A stretch of 51,205 bases of DNA, from NCBI RefSeq assembly GCF_017565705.1, contig NZ_JAGDYL010000012.1:1-51205 (forward strand), read 5' to 3'. Source of the stretch: Leucobacter ruminantium. Its GTDB lineage: Bacteria > Actinomycetota > Actinomycetes > Actinomycetales > Microbacteriaceae. Below are positions 31,626-40,519 of the stretch, one piece after another. The notes beneath the pieces were generated by a model. It worked only from the letters and a program-made list of their open reading frames with translations, was not told the DNA's origin and did not search any database. Both the position numbers and the translations under genes were made by a program. Position 1 is the stretch's first letter, and every line of letters starts with the position of its first letter.

Positions 31626-32450
31626 ATGAGCTGCCGCCGCGGGGAGGGCGCCCTCGTCATCCTCCCCACCTACGACGAGCGCCGCACGCTGCCCGACACC
31701 GTCGAAGGCGTGCTGCGACTGCTGCCGGCGGCGAGGATCCTCATCATCGACGATGCCAGCCCCGACGGCACGGGCGAGATCGCCGAACGGCTCGCGAGCC
31801 GGCACCCGGGCGTCTCGGTGCGCCACCGCCCGGGCAAGCTCGGGCTCGGAACGGCGTACGTGCTGGGGTTCCGCCACGCCATCGAGCACGGCTACCGCTA
31901 CGCCGTCGAGATGGACTCCGACGGCTCGCACCGCGTCGAGGATCTGCCGCTCCTGCTCGCCGCCGCCGAAGGCGCGGACGAGGGATCGGCCGAGGGGCCC
32001 GACCCGGCGGTCCGCGAGGGATCGCGTTCGCCGCAGACGGGCGCGGGCCTGGTGATCGGCGCCCGCTGGGTGCCCGGTGGCGAGATCGTGGGGTGGGCGC
32101 GGCACCGGCGGTGGATCTCGCGCGGCGGCACCGCCTTCGCACGGATCGCGCTGCGCTCGCGGCTGCACGATCTCACGAGCGGGTTCCGGGTGCTCGACAC
32201 CCGCTGGCTCTCGCAGCTCGACCTCGACGGGATCGAGTCCGAGGGCTACGGATTCCAGGTCGAGACCGCGTGGGAGCTCGAACGTCTCGGCTGCCCGATC
32301 GTCGAGGTGCCGATCACCTTCGTCGAGCGCGCGGGCGGCCGATCGAAGATGTCGTACGCGATCGTGTGCGAGGCGCTGCTCGGCGTGCTCCGCTGGAGCT
32401 GGCGGCTCCGCTTCCCGCGCAGAGGAGACGGTGGGGACGACAGGGCCTGA
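31626..32450 (+). CDS. Polyprenol-phosphate mannosyltransferase-like GT2 glycosyltransferase
   Basis: A 274-residue GT-A enzyme resembling the Ppm1 catalytic domain, which moves mannose from GDP-mannose to polyprenyl phosphate for lipoglycan and protein mannosylation. It has LPTYDERRTLPDTV, IDDASPDGTGEIAE, the DxD motif in MDSDGSH (97-99), GARWVPGGEI and LTSGFRVLD. An unusual low-complexity insert (about residues 114-140) separates the DxD region from GARW and contains two GAGGGATC words in its DNA. The start is uncertain: the ATG at 31626 sits directly behind GGAGGG, with another ATG six codons before. Confidence 0.88.
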   Translation: MSCRRGEGALVILPTYDERRTLPDTVEGVLRLLPAARILIIDDASPDGTGEIAERLASRHPGVSVRHRPGKLGLGTAYVLGFRHAIEHGYRYAVEMDSDGSHRVEDLPLLLAAAEGADEGSAEGPDPAVREGSRSPQTGAGLVIGARWVPGGEIVGWARHRRWISRGGTAFARIALRSRLHDLTSGFRVLDTRWLSQLDLDGIESEGYGFQVETAWELERLGCPIVEVPITFVERAGGRSKMSYAIVCEALLGVLRWSWRLRFPRRGDGGDDRA

Positions 32451-32534
32451 GGAGGGGTGCGCCGAGTCGAGCGAGCGTGCCGCCGTAGACGAGAGCGGGC
32501 GCACCCACCGGCCTGCACGCAGTGCGGCGCGCAG

Positions 32535-32576
32535 GCGAAGGGGGCGGAGTCGCCGAAGCGGCTCCACCCCCTTCGC
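32535..32576. terminator. Terminator between the glycosyltransferase and hpf
   Basis: GCGAAGGGGG (32535-32544) pairs with CCCCCTTCGC (32567-32576), continued inside by GGAG/CTCC. It starts 9 bases past the hpf stop and lies between convergent genes, so it probably serves both. Confidence 0.6.
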
Positions 32577-32584
32577 GCGCGACG

Positions 32585-33214
32585 TCAGCTCTCGTCGGTC
32601 AGCGAGATGACACCGTAGTTCCATCCCTTGCGGCGGTAGACGACGCTCGGCCGCTCGGAACCGGATTCGACGAAGAGGAAGAAGTCGTGGCCCACGAGCT
32701 CCATCTGGTCGACGGCCTCCTCCACCGAGAGCCTCTCGGCCGGGAACTCCTTCGCACGGATGACCACCGGCGAGTAGTCCTCCTCTTCCTGGCTCGCGAC
32801 CGGGATCGAGCCCGTCGCGACCGCGTCGATCACCTCCGCGGGAGCCGGCGTCAGATCGACCTCTGCGAAGTCGTGAGCCGCTGCATCCGCCAGCGAGATG
32901 CGGCCCCGGCCGCGGCGATCCTGCTTGCGGTCCTTCAACCTTCGGATGCGCTCGAGCACCCGGCCGTAGGCCATGTCGAAGGCCGAATACTTGTCTCCAC
33001 CCACGGATTCGGCGCGGATCACGGGACCCGGGCCGATGAGCGTGATCTCCACCCGATCGCCGTGCTTCGGACTGCGGTCGCTCTGACGCGAGACTCTGAC
33101 TTCGAACGCCTGCGCCTTGGGCAGCAGGCCCGCCACCTTCTCCGTCTTGGTTTCGACGTAGTTCTCGAAACGATCGGTGATACCGACGTTCTTGCCGCGG
33201 ATGTTCACGTCCAT
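32585..33214 (-). CDS. hpf: Long-form ribosome hibernation promoting factor
   Basis: A 209-residue protein that dimerises 70S ribosomes into inactive 100S particles in stationary phase. The N-terminal S30AE domain (MDVNIRGKNVGITDRFENYV) is followed by a variable linker and the C-terminal dimerisation domain (VVIRAKEFPAERLSVEEAVDQMELVGHDFFLF), which identifies the long form. The ATG follows GGGAGG six bases away. It lies 18 bases after the predicted comF stop on the same strand; comF-hpf order is normal in actinobacteria, usually ahead of secA. Confidence 0.96.
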   Translation of the reverse strand: MDVNIRGKNVGITDRFENYVETKTEKVAGLLPKAQAFEVRVSRQSDRSPKHGDRVEITLIGPGPVIRAESVGGDKYSAFDMAYGRVLERIRRLKDRKQDRRGRGRISLADAAAHDFAEVDLTPAPAEVIDAVATGSIPVASQEEEDYSPVVIRAKEFPAERLSVEEAVDQMELVGHDFFLFVESGSERPSVVYRRKGWNYGVISLTDES

Positions 33215-33232
33215 GGTGACCTCCCAGGTGAC

Positions 33233-34007
33233 TCAGGCGGGTGGGCCAGTGTGGCGCACCGTTACGCCTTTCCGGAACTCTACCGCGTTCGCCTTCGCGG
33301 CTGCCACCTCCCGCTTCCGCAGCTCCTCCGTCGCGCCGCTCGACCGCGCAGAGCACCGCGGCGGCGACCACCGAGGCACCCGCCGATTCCAGCGCCAGCG
33401 CTGCCGCGCGCAGGGTCGCGCCCGTCGTCACGACGTCGTCGATGAGCACCACCTCGCGGCCTGCCAGGAGTTTGCCGCATGAGCCCCGTACGGCGATCCT
33501 CCGGGCGTTTCGCTCCCTCTCGCCGGCGTCGAGGCCGAGCTGCGCGGTGCGGCCGCGACGAGCGCGCAGCGGTCGCACCCGCAGCACCCGGAGACGCTGG
33601 CCCCGCAGCGCTGCGGTCACGAGCATCTCGACATGCCGATACCCCCGCCGCCGCACCCGTGAGCGCCGCGACGGCGCCGCCACGATCAGCGGGGCGGACG
33701 GCCCGGCGCACAGTCCCAGAGCCTCGGAGAGCGGCGCGCGCAGGCGTTCCCCGAGCGGCCGGGCGAAGCCGATACGACCGGCGTGCTTGAACTCCACGAG
33801 CAGCGCGCGCAGCGGGCCCTCATAGGGGCCGGCCGCGAAACAGGGCACGCCGATGTCGCGCGTGACGACGGGAGAGACCGTGCGCGCCTCGACGAGGCAG
33901 GCCTCGCAGCAGTCGCGGTCGACCGCCCCGCAGGCGACGCAGGCGGTCGGCCACAGCAGGGCGAGCAGATCGAGCACGAGATCGCGGGCGATGCGCAAGA
34001 GGTCCAT
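33233..34007 (-). CDS. comF: ComF-family phosphoribosyltransferase, C-terminus apparently frameshifted
   Basis: The reading frame starting at 34007 has the ComF zinc module (CVACG and CCEAC) and the PRPP motif VVLIDDVVTTGATL, then meets no stop and would run through hpf to 31599. Near 33330-33360 good coding sequence passes to the +1 frame, which reads ATEELRKREVAAAKANAVE onward with G/C third positions and ends in TGA at 33233, 18 bases before hpf. I therefore set the end at 33233 with a one-base frameshift. This may be an assembly error, a real C-terminal mutation or, less likely, programmed shifting. The catalytic part is intact. Role: DNA uptake or nucleotide-related, not well defined outside Firmicutes. 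Confidence 0.75.
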
Positions 34008-34116
34008 GCGAGGGATCCTGCCCGCTCGTGAGTGCGCGGAGAAGGCCCGCGGCGGCGGCTCGAACAACTTCACGCGATCCCTCGCGAAATCGAGCCTGTG
34101 GAGGGAGAAGCGGGGT

Positions 34117-34154
34117 GATTTCGACTCGGCTCCGCCTCGCTCGATCAACGGGGG
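34117..34154 (+). repeat. Dispersed intergenic repeat, copy 2
   Basis: GATTTCGACTCGGCTCCGCC followed by TCGCTCGATCAACGG, similar to the copy at 31538 over about 25 bases. It lies in the 188-base gap between comF and lpqB; nothing else is recognised there apart from two GAGGGATC words (34010, 34076). Confidence 0.6.
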
Positions 34155-34195
34155 TGCCGCGCGCGCTCGATCGGCGGCAGGAAGCCCCGGGGCGC

Positions 34196-35866
34196 CTACC
34201 CGCGCTTCGCGAGCACGTCGACGCCGCCGAGCGACTTCTGCCACCCGTTGCCCTGCGACATGTAGAGCTCACCGTCCTCCGAGAGCACGCGCAGCTGCGC
34301 GCGACTGCCCCCGCTCGAGATCTGCACCCCCTCGGGCACCGATCCCTGCTCGTTGGCGAAGAGACCGGGCCCGCCGACCGTGATCTTGGCCGCTGCGCCC
34401 GCCCCGCTCAGCGCGGCGAAGCGGAGGGGATCGATCCAGTCGAGGTCGAGGGGATCCCCCGTCACCCACATCTGCGCGTCGGCGGCCTCGGTGGTGGCGG
34501 TCGGCACGCCCTGGGCGTCGCGGATCACGCCCGCCACGAGCACCGTCCCCGATCCCTCGTCCGCGGGGACGAGGGCCGCGATCCTGCTGCCGTCGGGCGA
34601 CACGCGCACCGCCACCGCTCTCGAACCGGCGAGCCACGGAGCCGCCACGCGGAGGTTCTGTCCCGACGTACCGGTCGCCAGCAGCTCGCCCGCCGCGTCG
34701 ACCGTCCAGATGTAGCCGAGCGAGTCGTAGCTCGGCGCCAGCAGCCCTGCCCGCGAATCGACCGGCGTCCGGGATTCCTCCTCGACGCGGCTCACACCGT
34801 CGGCGCTCCGCACCGCTGCCGAGCCGCCGTCCGGGGCGAGCGTGATGGCGTTGGGGGCGGCCACGGCGATGGCCCTCCCGATGCCGCCGAGATCGATGAA
34901 CTCCCCGGAAGCCACGGTGCCGAACGCCCCGTCGCGCAGCACCGACGGGTTCGACGACTCCGCCACCGGCGTCTGCTCCTCGCGCACGTCGGCCGGCAAC
35001 CGCACCTCGGTGCCGTCGGCGAGCAGGTCGACCCCGCTCACCCCGGAGACCGTGCGCAGGCTCTCCCGCAGCTGCCGGTACATCTCCTCGGTCACCTCGG
35101 GGCCCGCGTCGAGCACTTCGCTCGTGAGGTCGATGCGGGCCCGGCCGTCGACCACGGTGACGGCGCCGCTCGCGAGCGCGGTGCCCGGCGGGAAGCCGCT
35201 GTGCACCACCTTCGCCATGCGCTCGCCGGGGCCGGCGAGCAGGCCGTTCACGATCTCGGTCGCGATCGCGGCCCGGCTGAGGAACCAGCGGCTCTCGGGC
35301 ACGAGCCGACCATCCGCTCCCACGAAGTAGAGCTGGTGCGACGACCAGACCGCGGTGAAGGTCGCGCGGTCGAGGATGATGCCCGCGGGCGCCGAGGCGA
35401 TGCGCCACTCGCCCGCCACCTGCTCGAACTCGAATCGCATATCGGTGCTCGGTCCTGGAGCGACGGGCAGCAGCACGCCCTCGGCATCGACCTTCGCGAT
35501 CGCGTCGAGCTCGAGCGCGCCCGCCGTCTCGCCCTCCGCGGTGTACGGGCGGCTGCCGTCGTCGATGAGCACGCCGTACGACGGATCCCACTGATCGGCG
35601 TATCCGGGTACCAGGAACTCGCGCGCCACCGCGTAGTCCTCATCGCTCGACGCGGCGGCCTGCACGAAGCCGCGCACGATGTCCTCCTGACTCGATCCCG
35701 CGACGGGGCCGAGCGGATTGAACTGCACGTACTGCTCGGCCTGGCGCAGATCGGAGAGCCCCGGCTCCACCGGCCCCGAACCCGGCACCGCCTCGCAGCC
35801 GACGAGACCGATCGCGACGACCGCGGCGAGCGCCGCGACCGCGATCCCCCTGGGTCGCGCGCTCAT
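34196..35866 (-). CDS. lpqB: Lipoprotein LpqB, MtrAB accessory factor
   Basis: A 556-residue lipoprotein with lipobox LVGC (Cys24). After a linker it has a GerMN-type sporulation/germination-like domain (VNGLLAGPGERM, GVSGVDLLADGTEVRL) and a beta-propeller-like C-terminal half. In mycobacteria and streptomycetes LpqB binds the MtrB sensor and tunes its activity (family knowledge). The ATG overlaps the mtrB stop by four bases (ATGA), so the three genes mtrA-mtrB-lpqB are translationally coupled. Earlier in-frame starts lie inside mtrB and were rejected. Confidence 0.93.
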   Translation of the reverse strand: MSARPRGIAVAALAAVVAIGLVGCEAVPGSGPVEPGLSDLRQAEQYVQFNPLGPVAGSSQEDIVRGFVQAAASSDEDYAVAREFLVPGYADQWDPSYGVLIDDGSRPYTAEGETAGALELDAIAKVDAEGVLLPVAPGPSTDMRFEFEQVAGEWRIASAPAGIILDRATFTAVWSSHQLYFVGADGRLVPESRWFLSRAAIATEIVNGLLAGPGERMAKVVHSGFPPGTALASGAVTVVDGRARIDLTSEVLDAGPEVTEEMYRQLRESLRTVSGVSGVDLLADGTEVRLPADVREEQTPVAESSNPSVLRDGAFGTVASGEFIDLGGIGRAIAVAAPNAITLAPDGGSAAVRSADGVSRVEEESRTPVDSRAGLLAPSYDSLGYIWTVDAAGELLATGTSGQNLRVAAPWLAGSRAVAVRVSPDGSRIAALVPADEGSGTVLVAGVIRDAQGVPTATTEAADAQMWVTGDPLDLDWIDPLRFAALSGAGAAAKITVGGPGLFANEQGSVPEGVQISSGGSRAQLRVLSEDGELYMSQGNGWQKSLGGVDVLAKRG

Positions 35867-37608
35867 CGCCTGCCCTCCTTCGGGCGGGGTCCCGCCCCGG
35901 ATCCCTCGCTCCTCGAACTCCACAGCCGCGGCCTCCGCAGCCAACCGCCGGTCGCCTTCGGATCGCCCTCCTCGGCGAGGATCTCCTCCGGCACGAGCGT
36001 GAGCGGCGACACGAAGCTCCTGACCCCCTCGCCGCGCGGCAGCGTCAGCCGGAACACGGAGCCGAAGCCGAGCCGTGACCACGCCTCCAGCACGCCGCCG
36101 TGCACCGTCGCATCCTCGCGGGCGATCGCGAGGCCGAGGCCGGTTCCACCGAGGGTGCGCTTCCGCGAGGGATCCGCTCGCCAGAAGCGGTCGAAGACGT
36201 GCTCGAGATCCTCCTCGCGCATGCCCACGCCCGAATCCCGGACGGTGACGGCGACCGCCGAGGCGTTGGAGTCGATCGTCACGATCACGGGCTCCCCCTC
36301 CCCGTGCTCGATCGCGTTGCCCACGAGGTTGGAGATGACGCGGCGGATGCGGCGCGCGTCGACGTCGATGGTGACGTATCCTCCGAGCGGCCGCACCTCG
36401 ATGACGCTGTCGGAGAGCGGGCGCAGGCCCTCGACGACCTCCTCCACGAGGGAGACGAGGCCCGTCGGCTCCGTCTCGAGCGTGACGCGGCCCGCGTCGT
36501 AGCGGGAGATCTCCAGCAGGTCGGCGAGCAGCGACTCGAAGCGGTCGATCTGGGTGCCGAGCACCTCGACGGCACGCTGCTGGCCCGGCTCGAGCCCCCC
36601 GGAGGAGCTCTGCAGCACCTGACTCGCGAGGCGGATCGTGGTGAGCGGGGTGCGCAACTCGTGGGAGACGTCGGAGACGAAGCGCTGCTGCATCTCGGAG
36701 AGGGTGTCGAGCTCCTGGATGCGGGTGTGCAGCGTGTCGGCCATATCGTTGAAGCCGTCGGAGAGCATGTCGAAGTGCTCGTCGTTCTGCCGCGACATGC
36801 GGGCGTCGGATTCGCCCGCCGCGAGTCTGCGACTCGCGGCTGCCGCCGCACGGATGGGACGGAACACGATTCGCGTCATGATCCACACGAGCACGCCGAT
36901 GAACGCCATCATCGCGGCGGCGGCGATGAACAGGGTGCGCTGGATGAACGCGAGCGTCTGCCTCGTATCGTCGAGGTTGTAGCCGATGAAGAGATCGTAG
37001 ACGCCCGCGCCCGCCGGCAGGGTGAGGCTCGACGCGACCACGATGCCGACGGACGGCGTGCCGTCCTCCGCGACGAAGGTGACCGCCTGCCAGTGCTGCG
37101 GCTGCTCATCGGTGACGAGGGCGCGGGAGAGCTCGGGCGTCACGGCGTCGACGAGCACCGGGTTCGTCGTCGAGGGCGGCGGCGCCTCGGGCAGCGGGGC
37201 CTGCCCCGGCTGCCTGCGCAGATAGACCATCTGGCTCGCCGAGGCGTCCTGCACAGTGCGCCGTACGTTGCCCACGAGGGTCGAGAGAGCGCTGCGGTCG
37301 GAGGCGTCCGAGGCGTCGATGAGGCGCTGCGCCGCGAGGGTCGCGCGCGCCGAGTCCTGCAGCGACTGGTCGCGCCTCGCCGCGTAGAGGTCGCCGCCGA
37401 TGCTCGTGAGGATGAAGACGCCCGAGACGAGGACCACGAAGCCGGTGACGAGTCCCGTGATCGTCATGGTTCGGACCATGAGGGATCGCCGCCACCGCGC
37501 ACGGAACGGGCCGAGCACGGGCTGCGTGACGCGCGTCCAGCGCAGCCGCAGTCTGCGGAGGGCGAGCGAGAGCCGAGAGCGGCCGGCGCGGGTCACGACC
37601 CCGTCCAC
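35863..37608 (-). CDS. mtrB: Two-component sensor kinase MtrB
   Basis: A 581-residue membrane histidine kinase. A basic N-terminus precedes membrane helix 1 (TMTITGLVTGFVVLVSGVFILTS minus a few residues), then an extracytoplasmic loop of about 160 residues, helix 2 (LFIAAAAMMAFIGVLVWIM), HAMP, HisKA with the phospho-acceptor in SHELRTPLTTIRLASQ, and HATPase with NLVGNAIEHG, DSGVGM and GGTGLGLAIA. All catalytic boxes are present. It pairs with MtrA in controlling cell-wall and osmotic genes. The GTG start follows the mtrA stop with no spacer. Confidence 0.95.
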   Translation of the reverse strand: MDGVVTRAGRSRLSLALRRLRLRWTRVTQPVLGPFRARWRRSLMVRTMTITGLVTGFVVLVSGVFILTSIGGDLYAARRDQSLQDSARATLAAQRLIDASDASDRSALSTLVGNVRRTVQDASASQMVYLRRQPGQAPLPEAPPPSTTNPVLVDAVTPELSRALVTDEQPQHWQAVTFVAEDGTPSVGIVVASSLTLPAGAGVYDLFIGYNLDDTRQTLAFIQRTLFIAAAAMMAFIGVLVWIMTRIVFRPIRAAAAASRRLAAGESDARMSRQNDEHFDMLSDGFNDMADTLHTRIQELDTLSEMQQRFVSDVSHELRTPLTTIRLASQVLQSSSGGLEPGQQRAVEVLGTQIDRFESLLADLLEISRYDAGRVTLETEPTGLVSLVEEVVEGLRPLSDSVIEVRPLGGYVTIDVDARRIRRVISNLVGNAIEHGEGEPVIVTIDSNASAVAVTVRDSGVGMREEDLEHVFDRFWRADPSRKRTLGGTGLGLAIAREDATVHGGVLEAWSRLGFGSVFRLTLPRGEGVRSFVSPLTLVPEEILAEEGDPKATGGWLRRPRLWSSRSEGSGAGPRPKEGRR

Positions 37609-38292
37609 CTATTCGACTGGCGCGCCCGCGCGGTAGCCCACCCCTCGCACCGTGGTCACGATGGTCGGACGGTCGGGATCCTGCTCGATCTTCGCCCGGA
37701 GACGCTGCACGTGCACGTTCACGAGCCGGGTGTCGGCCTTGTACTGGTAGCCCCACACCTTCTCGAGCAGCACCTCGCGCGTGAAGACCTGCTGCGGCTT
37801 GCGCGCGAGGATGACGAGCAGATCGAACTCGAGCGGGGTGAGCGGGATCGGCTCGGAGCCGCGCCGTACCTCGTGCGCCGAGACGTCGATCTCGAGGTCG
37901 CCGACGCGCAGCGTCTCGCTCGCGTCCTGCTGCGGTTCGCGCAGGCGCGCTCGGATGCGCGCGATCAGCTCGGCCGGGTTGAAAGGCTTGACCACGTAGT
38001 CATCGGCGCCGGCCTCGAGCCCGCGAACCACGTCGCGCGTATCGGTGCGCGCCGTGAGCATGATGATGGGAGTGCCCGACTCCGCGCGGATGCGCTCGCA
38101 GACCTCGATGCCGTCGAGGCTCGGGAGCATCACGTCGAGCAGCACGAGATCGGGGCGCATCTCGCGAAAGGCCTCGACGGCCTCCGCGCCGTCGGCCGAG
38201 TGGCGGGTCTCGAAGCCCTCGGTCTGCAGCACCATCCCCAGCATCTCCGCCAGAGCTCGATCGTCGTCCACGACCAGGATTCGCGCACTCAT
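37609..38292 (-). CDS. mtrA: Response regulator MtrA
   Basis: A 227-residue OmpR-class regulator: receiver domain with the acidic pocket VVDDDRAL, phospho-acceptor Asp53 in LLDVMLPSLDG and the Lys in VVKPF; C-terminal winged helix with PLTPLEFDLLVILARKPQQVF and DTRLVNVHVQRLRAKIE. These are very close to mycobacterial MtrA (recollection). The start at 38292 gives MSARILVVDDD; an ATG three codons up (MGLMSAR) is equally possible. It controls cell division and wall-hydrolase genes in relatives. It is first in the mtrA-mtrB-lpqB operon. Confidence 0.96.
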   Translation of the reverse strand: MSARILVVDDDRALAEMLGMVLQTEGFETRHSADGAEAVEAFREMRPDLVLLDVMLPSLDGIEVCERIRAESGTPIIMLTARTDTRDVVRGLEAGADDYVVKPFNPAELIARIRARLREPQQDASETLRVGDLEIDVSAHEVRRGSEPIPLTPLEFDLLVILARKPQQVFTREVLLEKVWGYQYKADTRLVNVHVQRLRAKIEQDPDRPTIVTTVRGVGYRAGAPVE

Positions 38293-38403
38293 GAGTCCCA
38301 TTATGACCGCTGCCGGCCCCGCGGCGCGCCGAAAGGGATATCCTGTGAAAAACCCGGGGAGCACCATCCCGGCTCTCAGCAGGCCGGTTCGCGAAGGAGC
38401 ATC

Positions 38404-39165
38404 ATGACCGATTCACACCAGACCCCTACCACCGCGGCGAGGCTCGGAGCCGAGTTCATCGGCACCTTCGTGCTCGTGTTCGGCGGCGTCGGCACAGCGG
38501 TCTTCGCCGCGGGCTTCCCGGGCGACCCGGGCAACCCCGTCAACGTGGGATTCCTCGGCGTCGCGCTCGCCTTCGGCCTGACCGTCGTCGTCGGGGCGTA
38601 CGCCTTCGGCCCCGTCTCGGGCGGCTTCTTCAACCCGGCCGTCACCCTCGGCCTCGCGGCGGCGGGCCGCTTCGCATGGAAGGATGCGCTGGGCTACATC
38701 GTGGCGCAGATCCTCGGCGGCATCGTCGCCTCGACCCTGCTCTTCCTCATCGCGAACGGGCAGCCCGGCGGCTACGAGGGCACGCTCGGCTCGAACGGTT
38801 ACGGCGAGCAGTCGCCCGGCGGCTACAGCCTGCTCTCGGTAGCGCTCGTCGAGATCATCCTGACCGCGATCTTCCTGCTCGTGATCATCGGCGCGACCTC
38901 GCCGAAGGCGGCGCCCGGCTTCGCCGGTCTCGCGATCGGCCTCTCGCTGACGCTCATCCACCTCATCTCGATCCCGGTGTCGAACACCTCGGTCAACCCG
39001 GCCCGTTCGATCGCGTCGGCGATCTACGGCGGCCCCGAGGCGCTCGCCCAGGTGTGGGCGTTCATCGTGTTCCCGATCATCGGCGGCCTGCTCGGCGGGT
39101 TCCTGTTCCGCCCGCTGCTCGCGGGGCTGCGGGAGCCGATCGAAAAGGTGCCGCCGCTCAGCTGA
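38404..39165 (+). CDS. aqpZ: Aquaporin (MIP family, AqpZ-like)
   Basis: A 253-residue channel with six predicted helices and both half-helix motifs intact: NPA in GGFFNPAVTLG and NPA in NTSVNPARSIAS, the second followed by the selectivity Arg. The opening AEFIGTFVLVFGGVGTAVFA is typical. The absence of the extra loops of glycerol facilitators favours a water channel, though this is an inference. The ATG has GAAGGAG upstream. It is divergent from mtrA across about 110 bases; osmotic control by MtrA would make sense but no MtrA site was identified. Confidence 0.93.
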   Translation: MTDSHQTPTTAARLGAEFIGTFVLVFGGVGTAVFAAGFPGDPGNPVNVGFLGVALAFGLTVVVGAYAFGPVSGGFFNPAVTLGLAAAGRFAWKDALGYIVAQILGGIVASTLLFLIANGQPGGYEGTLGSNGYGEQSPGGYSLLSVALVEIILTAIFLLVIIGATSPKAAPGFAGLAIGLSLTLIHLISIPVSNTSVNPARSIASAIYGGPEALAQVWAFIVFPIIGGLLGGFLFRPLLAGLREPIEKVPPLS

Positions 39166-39182
39166 ACGACGTGCCGCCGGCC

Positions 39183-39208
39183 GAGCGAGGCATAGCCGAG
39201 TCGAGATC
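39183..39208 (-). repeat. Dispersed intergenic repeat, copy 3
   Basis: GAGCGAGGCATAGCCGAGTC followed by GAGATC, the reverse complement of the 31538 type. It lies between the aquaporin and ltrA genes; a GAGGGATC word follows at 39254. Confidence 0.5.
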
Positions 39209-39315
39209 GACCCCCTCGCGCGGAACTCCGACGGAGGGCACGCGTCACTTTTCGAGGGATCGGCGCACTCTATTCATGAGGATCCCATTTCGACCCCTTT
39301 CTCCCAGGAGCAGAC

Positions 39316-40506
39316 ATGAGCATGAGCACCACCGTGCTGAGCAGATTCGGCCTCGTGCGCATGTCGGGTCGCGACCCGCACCAGCAGCACCGGGTCGCGA
39401 GCCCGCTCGAGCTCTTCTTCGACCTCGTCTTCGTCATCGCCGTCTCGCAGGCATCGCAGAATCTGCACCACGGCATCGCCGAGGGCCACGCGGGGGCCGC
39501 GGTGCTCTCGTACGTCATGATCTTCTTCGCCATCTGGTGGGCGTGGATGAACTTCACCTGGTTCGCCTCGGCGTTCGACACCGACGACTGGCTCTACCGG
39601 GTCACCACGATCGTGCAGATGGGCGGAGTGCTCGTGCTCGCAGCGGGGGTGCACGATGCGATGGCCGACGGCCAGTGGGCTACCGTCACCTGGGGCTACG
39701 TGATCATGCGGCTCGCGATGGTGACGCAGTGGATGCGGCTCGCCGTATCCGACCCGGAGCTCAGGGCAGTCGCGCTCCGCTACGCGATCGGCATCGCCTC
39801 CGTGCAGTGCCTGTGGGTGGTGCGCATCGCCTTCAGCGCCGAGGTGCAGTTCTGGACCTTCTGGCCCGCGATGCTGCTCGAGGTGCTGGTGCCCGTATGG
39901 GCCGAGCGCGCCCGGACCACCCCGTGGCATCCGCACCACATCGCGGAGCGCTACAGCCTGTTCGTGCTGATCCTGCTCGGCGAGAGCCTGCTCGCCTCCG
40001 CGAATGCGATCATCGATGCGCTGAATTCGGGCGAGCACGCCGAGGGCGTGGTGGGCCTCGCAGCGGCGGGCCTCGTGCTGGCCGCCGGCGTGTGGTGGAT
40101 GTACTTCTCGCACGAGTACGGCGAGCAGCTCGACTCCACCCGCACCGGCTTCGGCTTCGGCTACGCCCACTACCTGCTCTTCGCCGCGGTCGGCGCGATC
40201 TCCGCGGGCATCGAGGTCGAGCTCGACCTGCTCTCGGGCGAGCCGGAGCATTTCACGGCGACAACGGCCTCGCTCTCGCTGAGCGTGCCCGTCGCGGTGT
40301 TCATGGCGGTCGTCTGGCTGATCCTGCTGCGCACCCGCATCTCCGGCACCGCGTCGGCGGTGTTCCTCCTCGCCACCGCCGCGGTCGTCGCATGCGCGAT
40401 GCTGCCCGTGGTCACGGTGGTCGGCGCGGCGCTCTGCGTGGTTCTCGCCGTCGCCACGATCGAGGTGCAGCGGATTCGCCGGAGTCGGCGGGCCTCCGCC
40501 GCTTGA
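39316..40506 (+). CDS. LtrA-family (low temperature requirement) membrane protein
   Basis: A 396-residue polytopic protein with about ten helices. It opens with HQQHRVASPLELFFDLVFVIAVSQASQNLHH, the hallmark of LtrA, followed by WWAWMNFTWFASAFDTDDW and HHIAERYSLFVLILLGESLL. LtrA was named for a cold-sensitive Listeria mutant, but its molecular role is not established. The ATG follows AGGAGCAG. It converges on the zincin-like gene with a 13-base gap and no hairpin seen. Confidence 0.9.
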   Translation: MSMSTTVLSRFGLVRMSGRDPHQQHRVASPLELFFDLVFVIAVSQASQNLHHGIAEGHAGAAVLSYVMIFFAIWWAWMNFTWFASAFDTDDWLYRVTTIVQMGGVLVLAAGVHDAMADGQWATVTWGYVIMRLAMVTQWMRLAVSDPELRAVALRYAIGIASVQCLWVVRIAFSAEVQFWTFWPAMLLEVLVPVWAERARTTPWHPHHIAERYSLFVLILLGESLLASANAIIDALNSGEHAEGVVGLAAAGLVLAAGVWWMYFSHEYGEQLDSTRTGFGFGYAHYLLFAAVGAISAGIEVELDLLSGEPEHFTATTASLSLSVPVAVFMAVVWLILLRTRISGTASAVFLLATAAVVACAMLPVVTVVGAALCVVLAVATIEVQRIRRSRRASAA

Positions 40507-40519
40507 GCGAGCGCCGAGG

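Noticed and set aside
31599..34007. 802-residue fusion protein running from comF through hpf
   Set aside because: Beyond the ComF part it reads hpf and the glycosyltransferase gene in wrong frames; a frameshift at the comF end explains it better.
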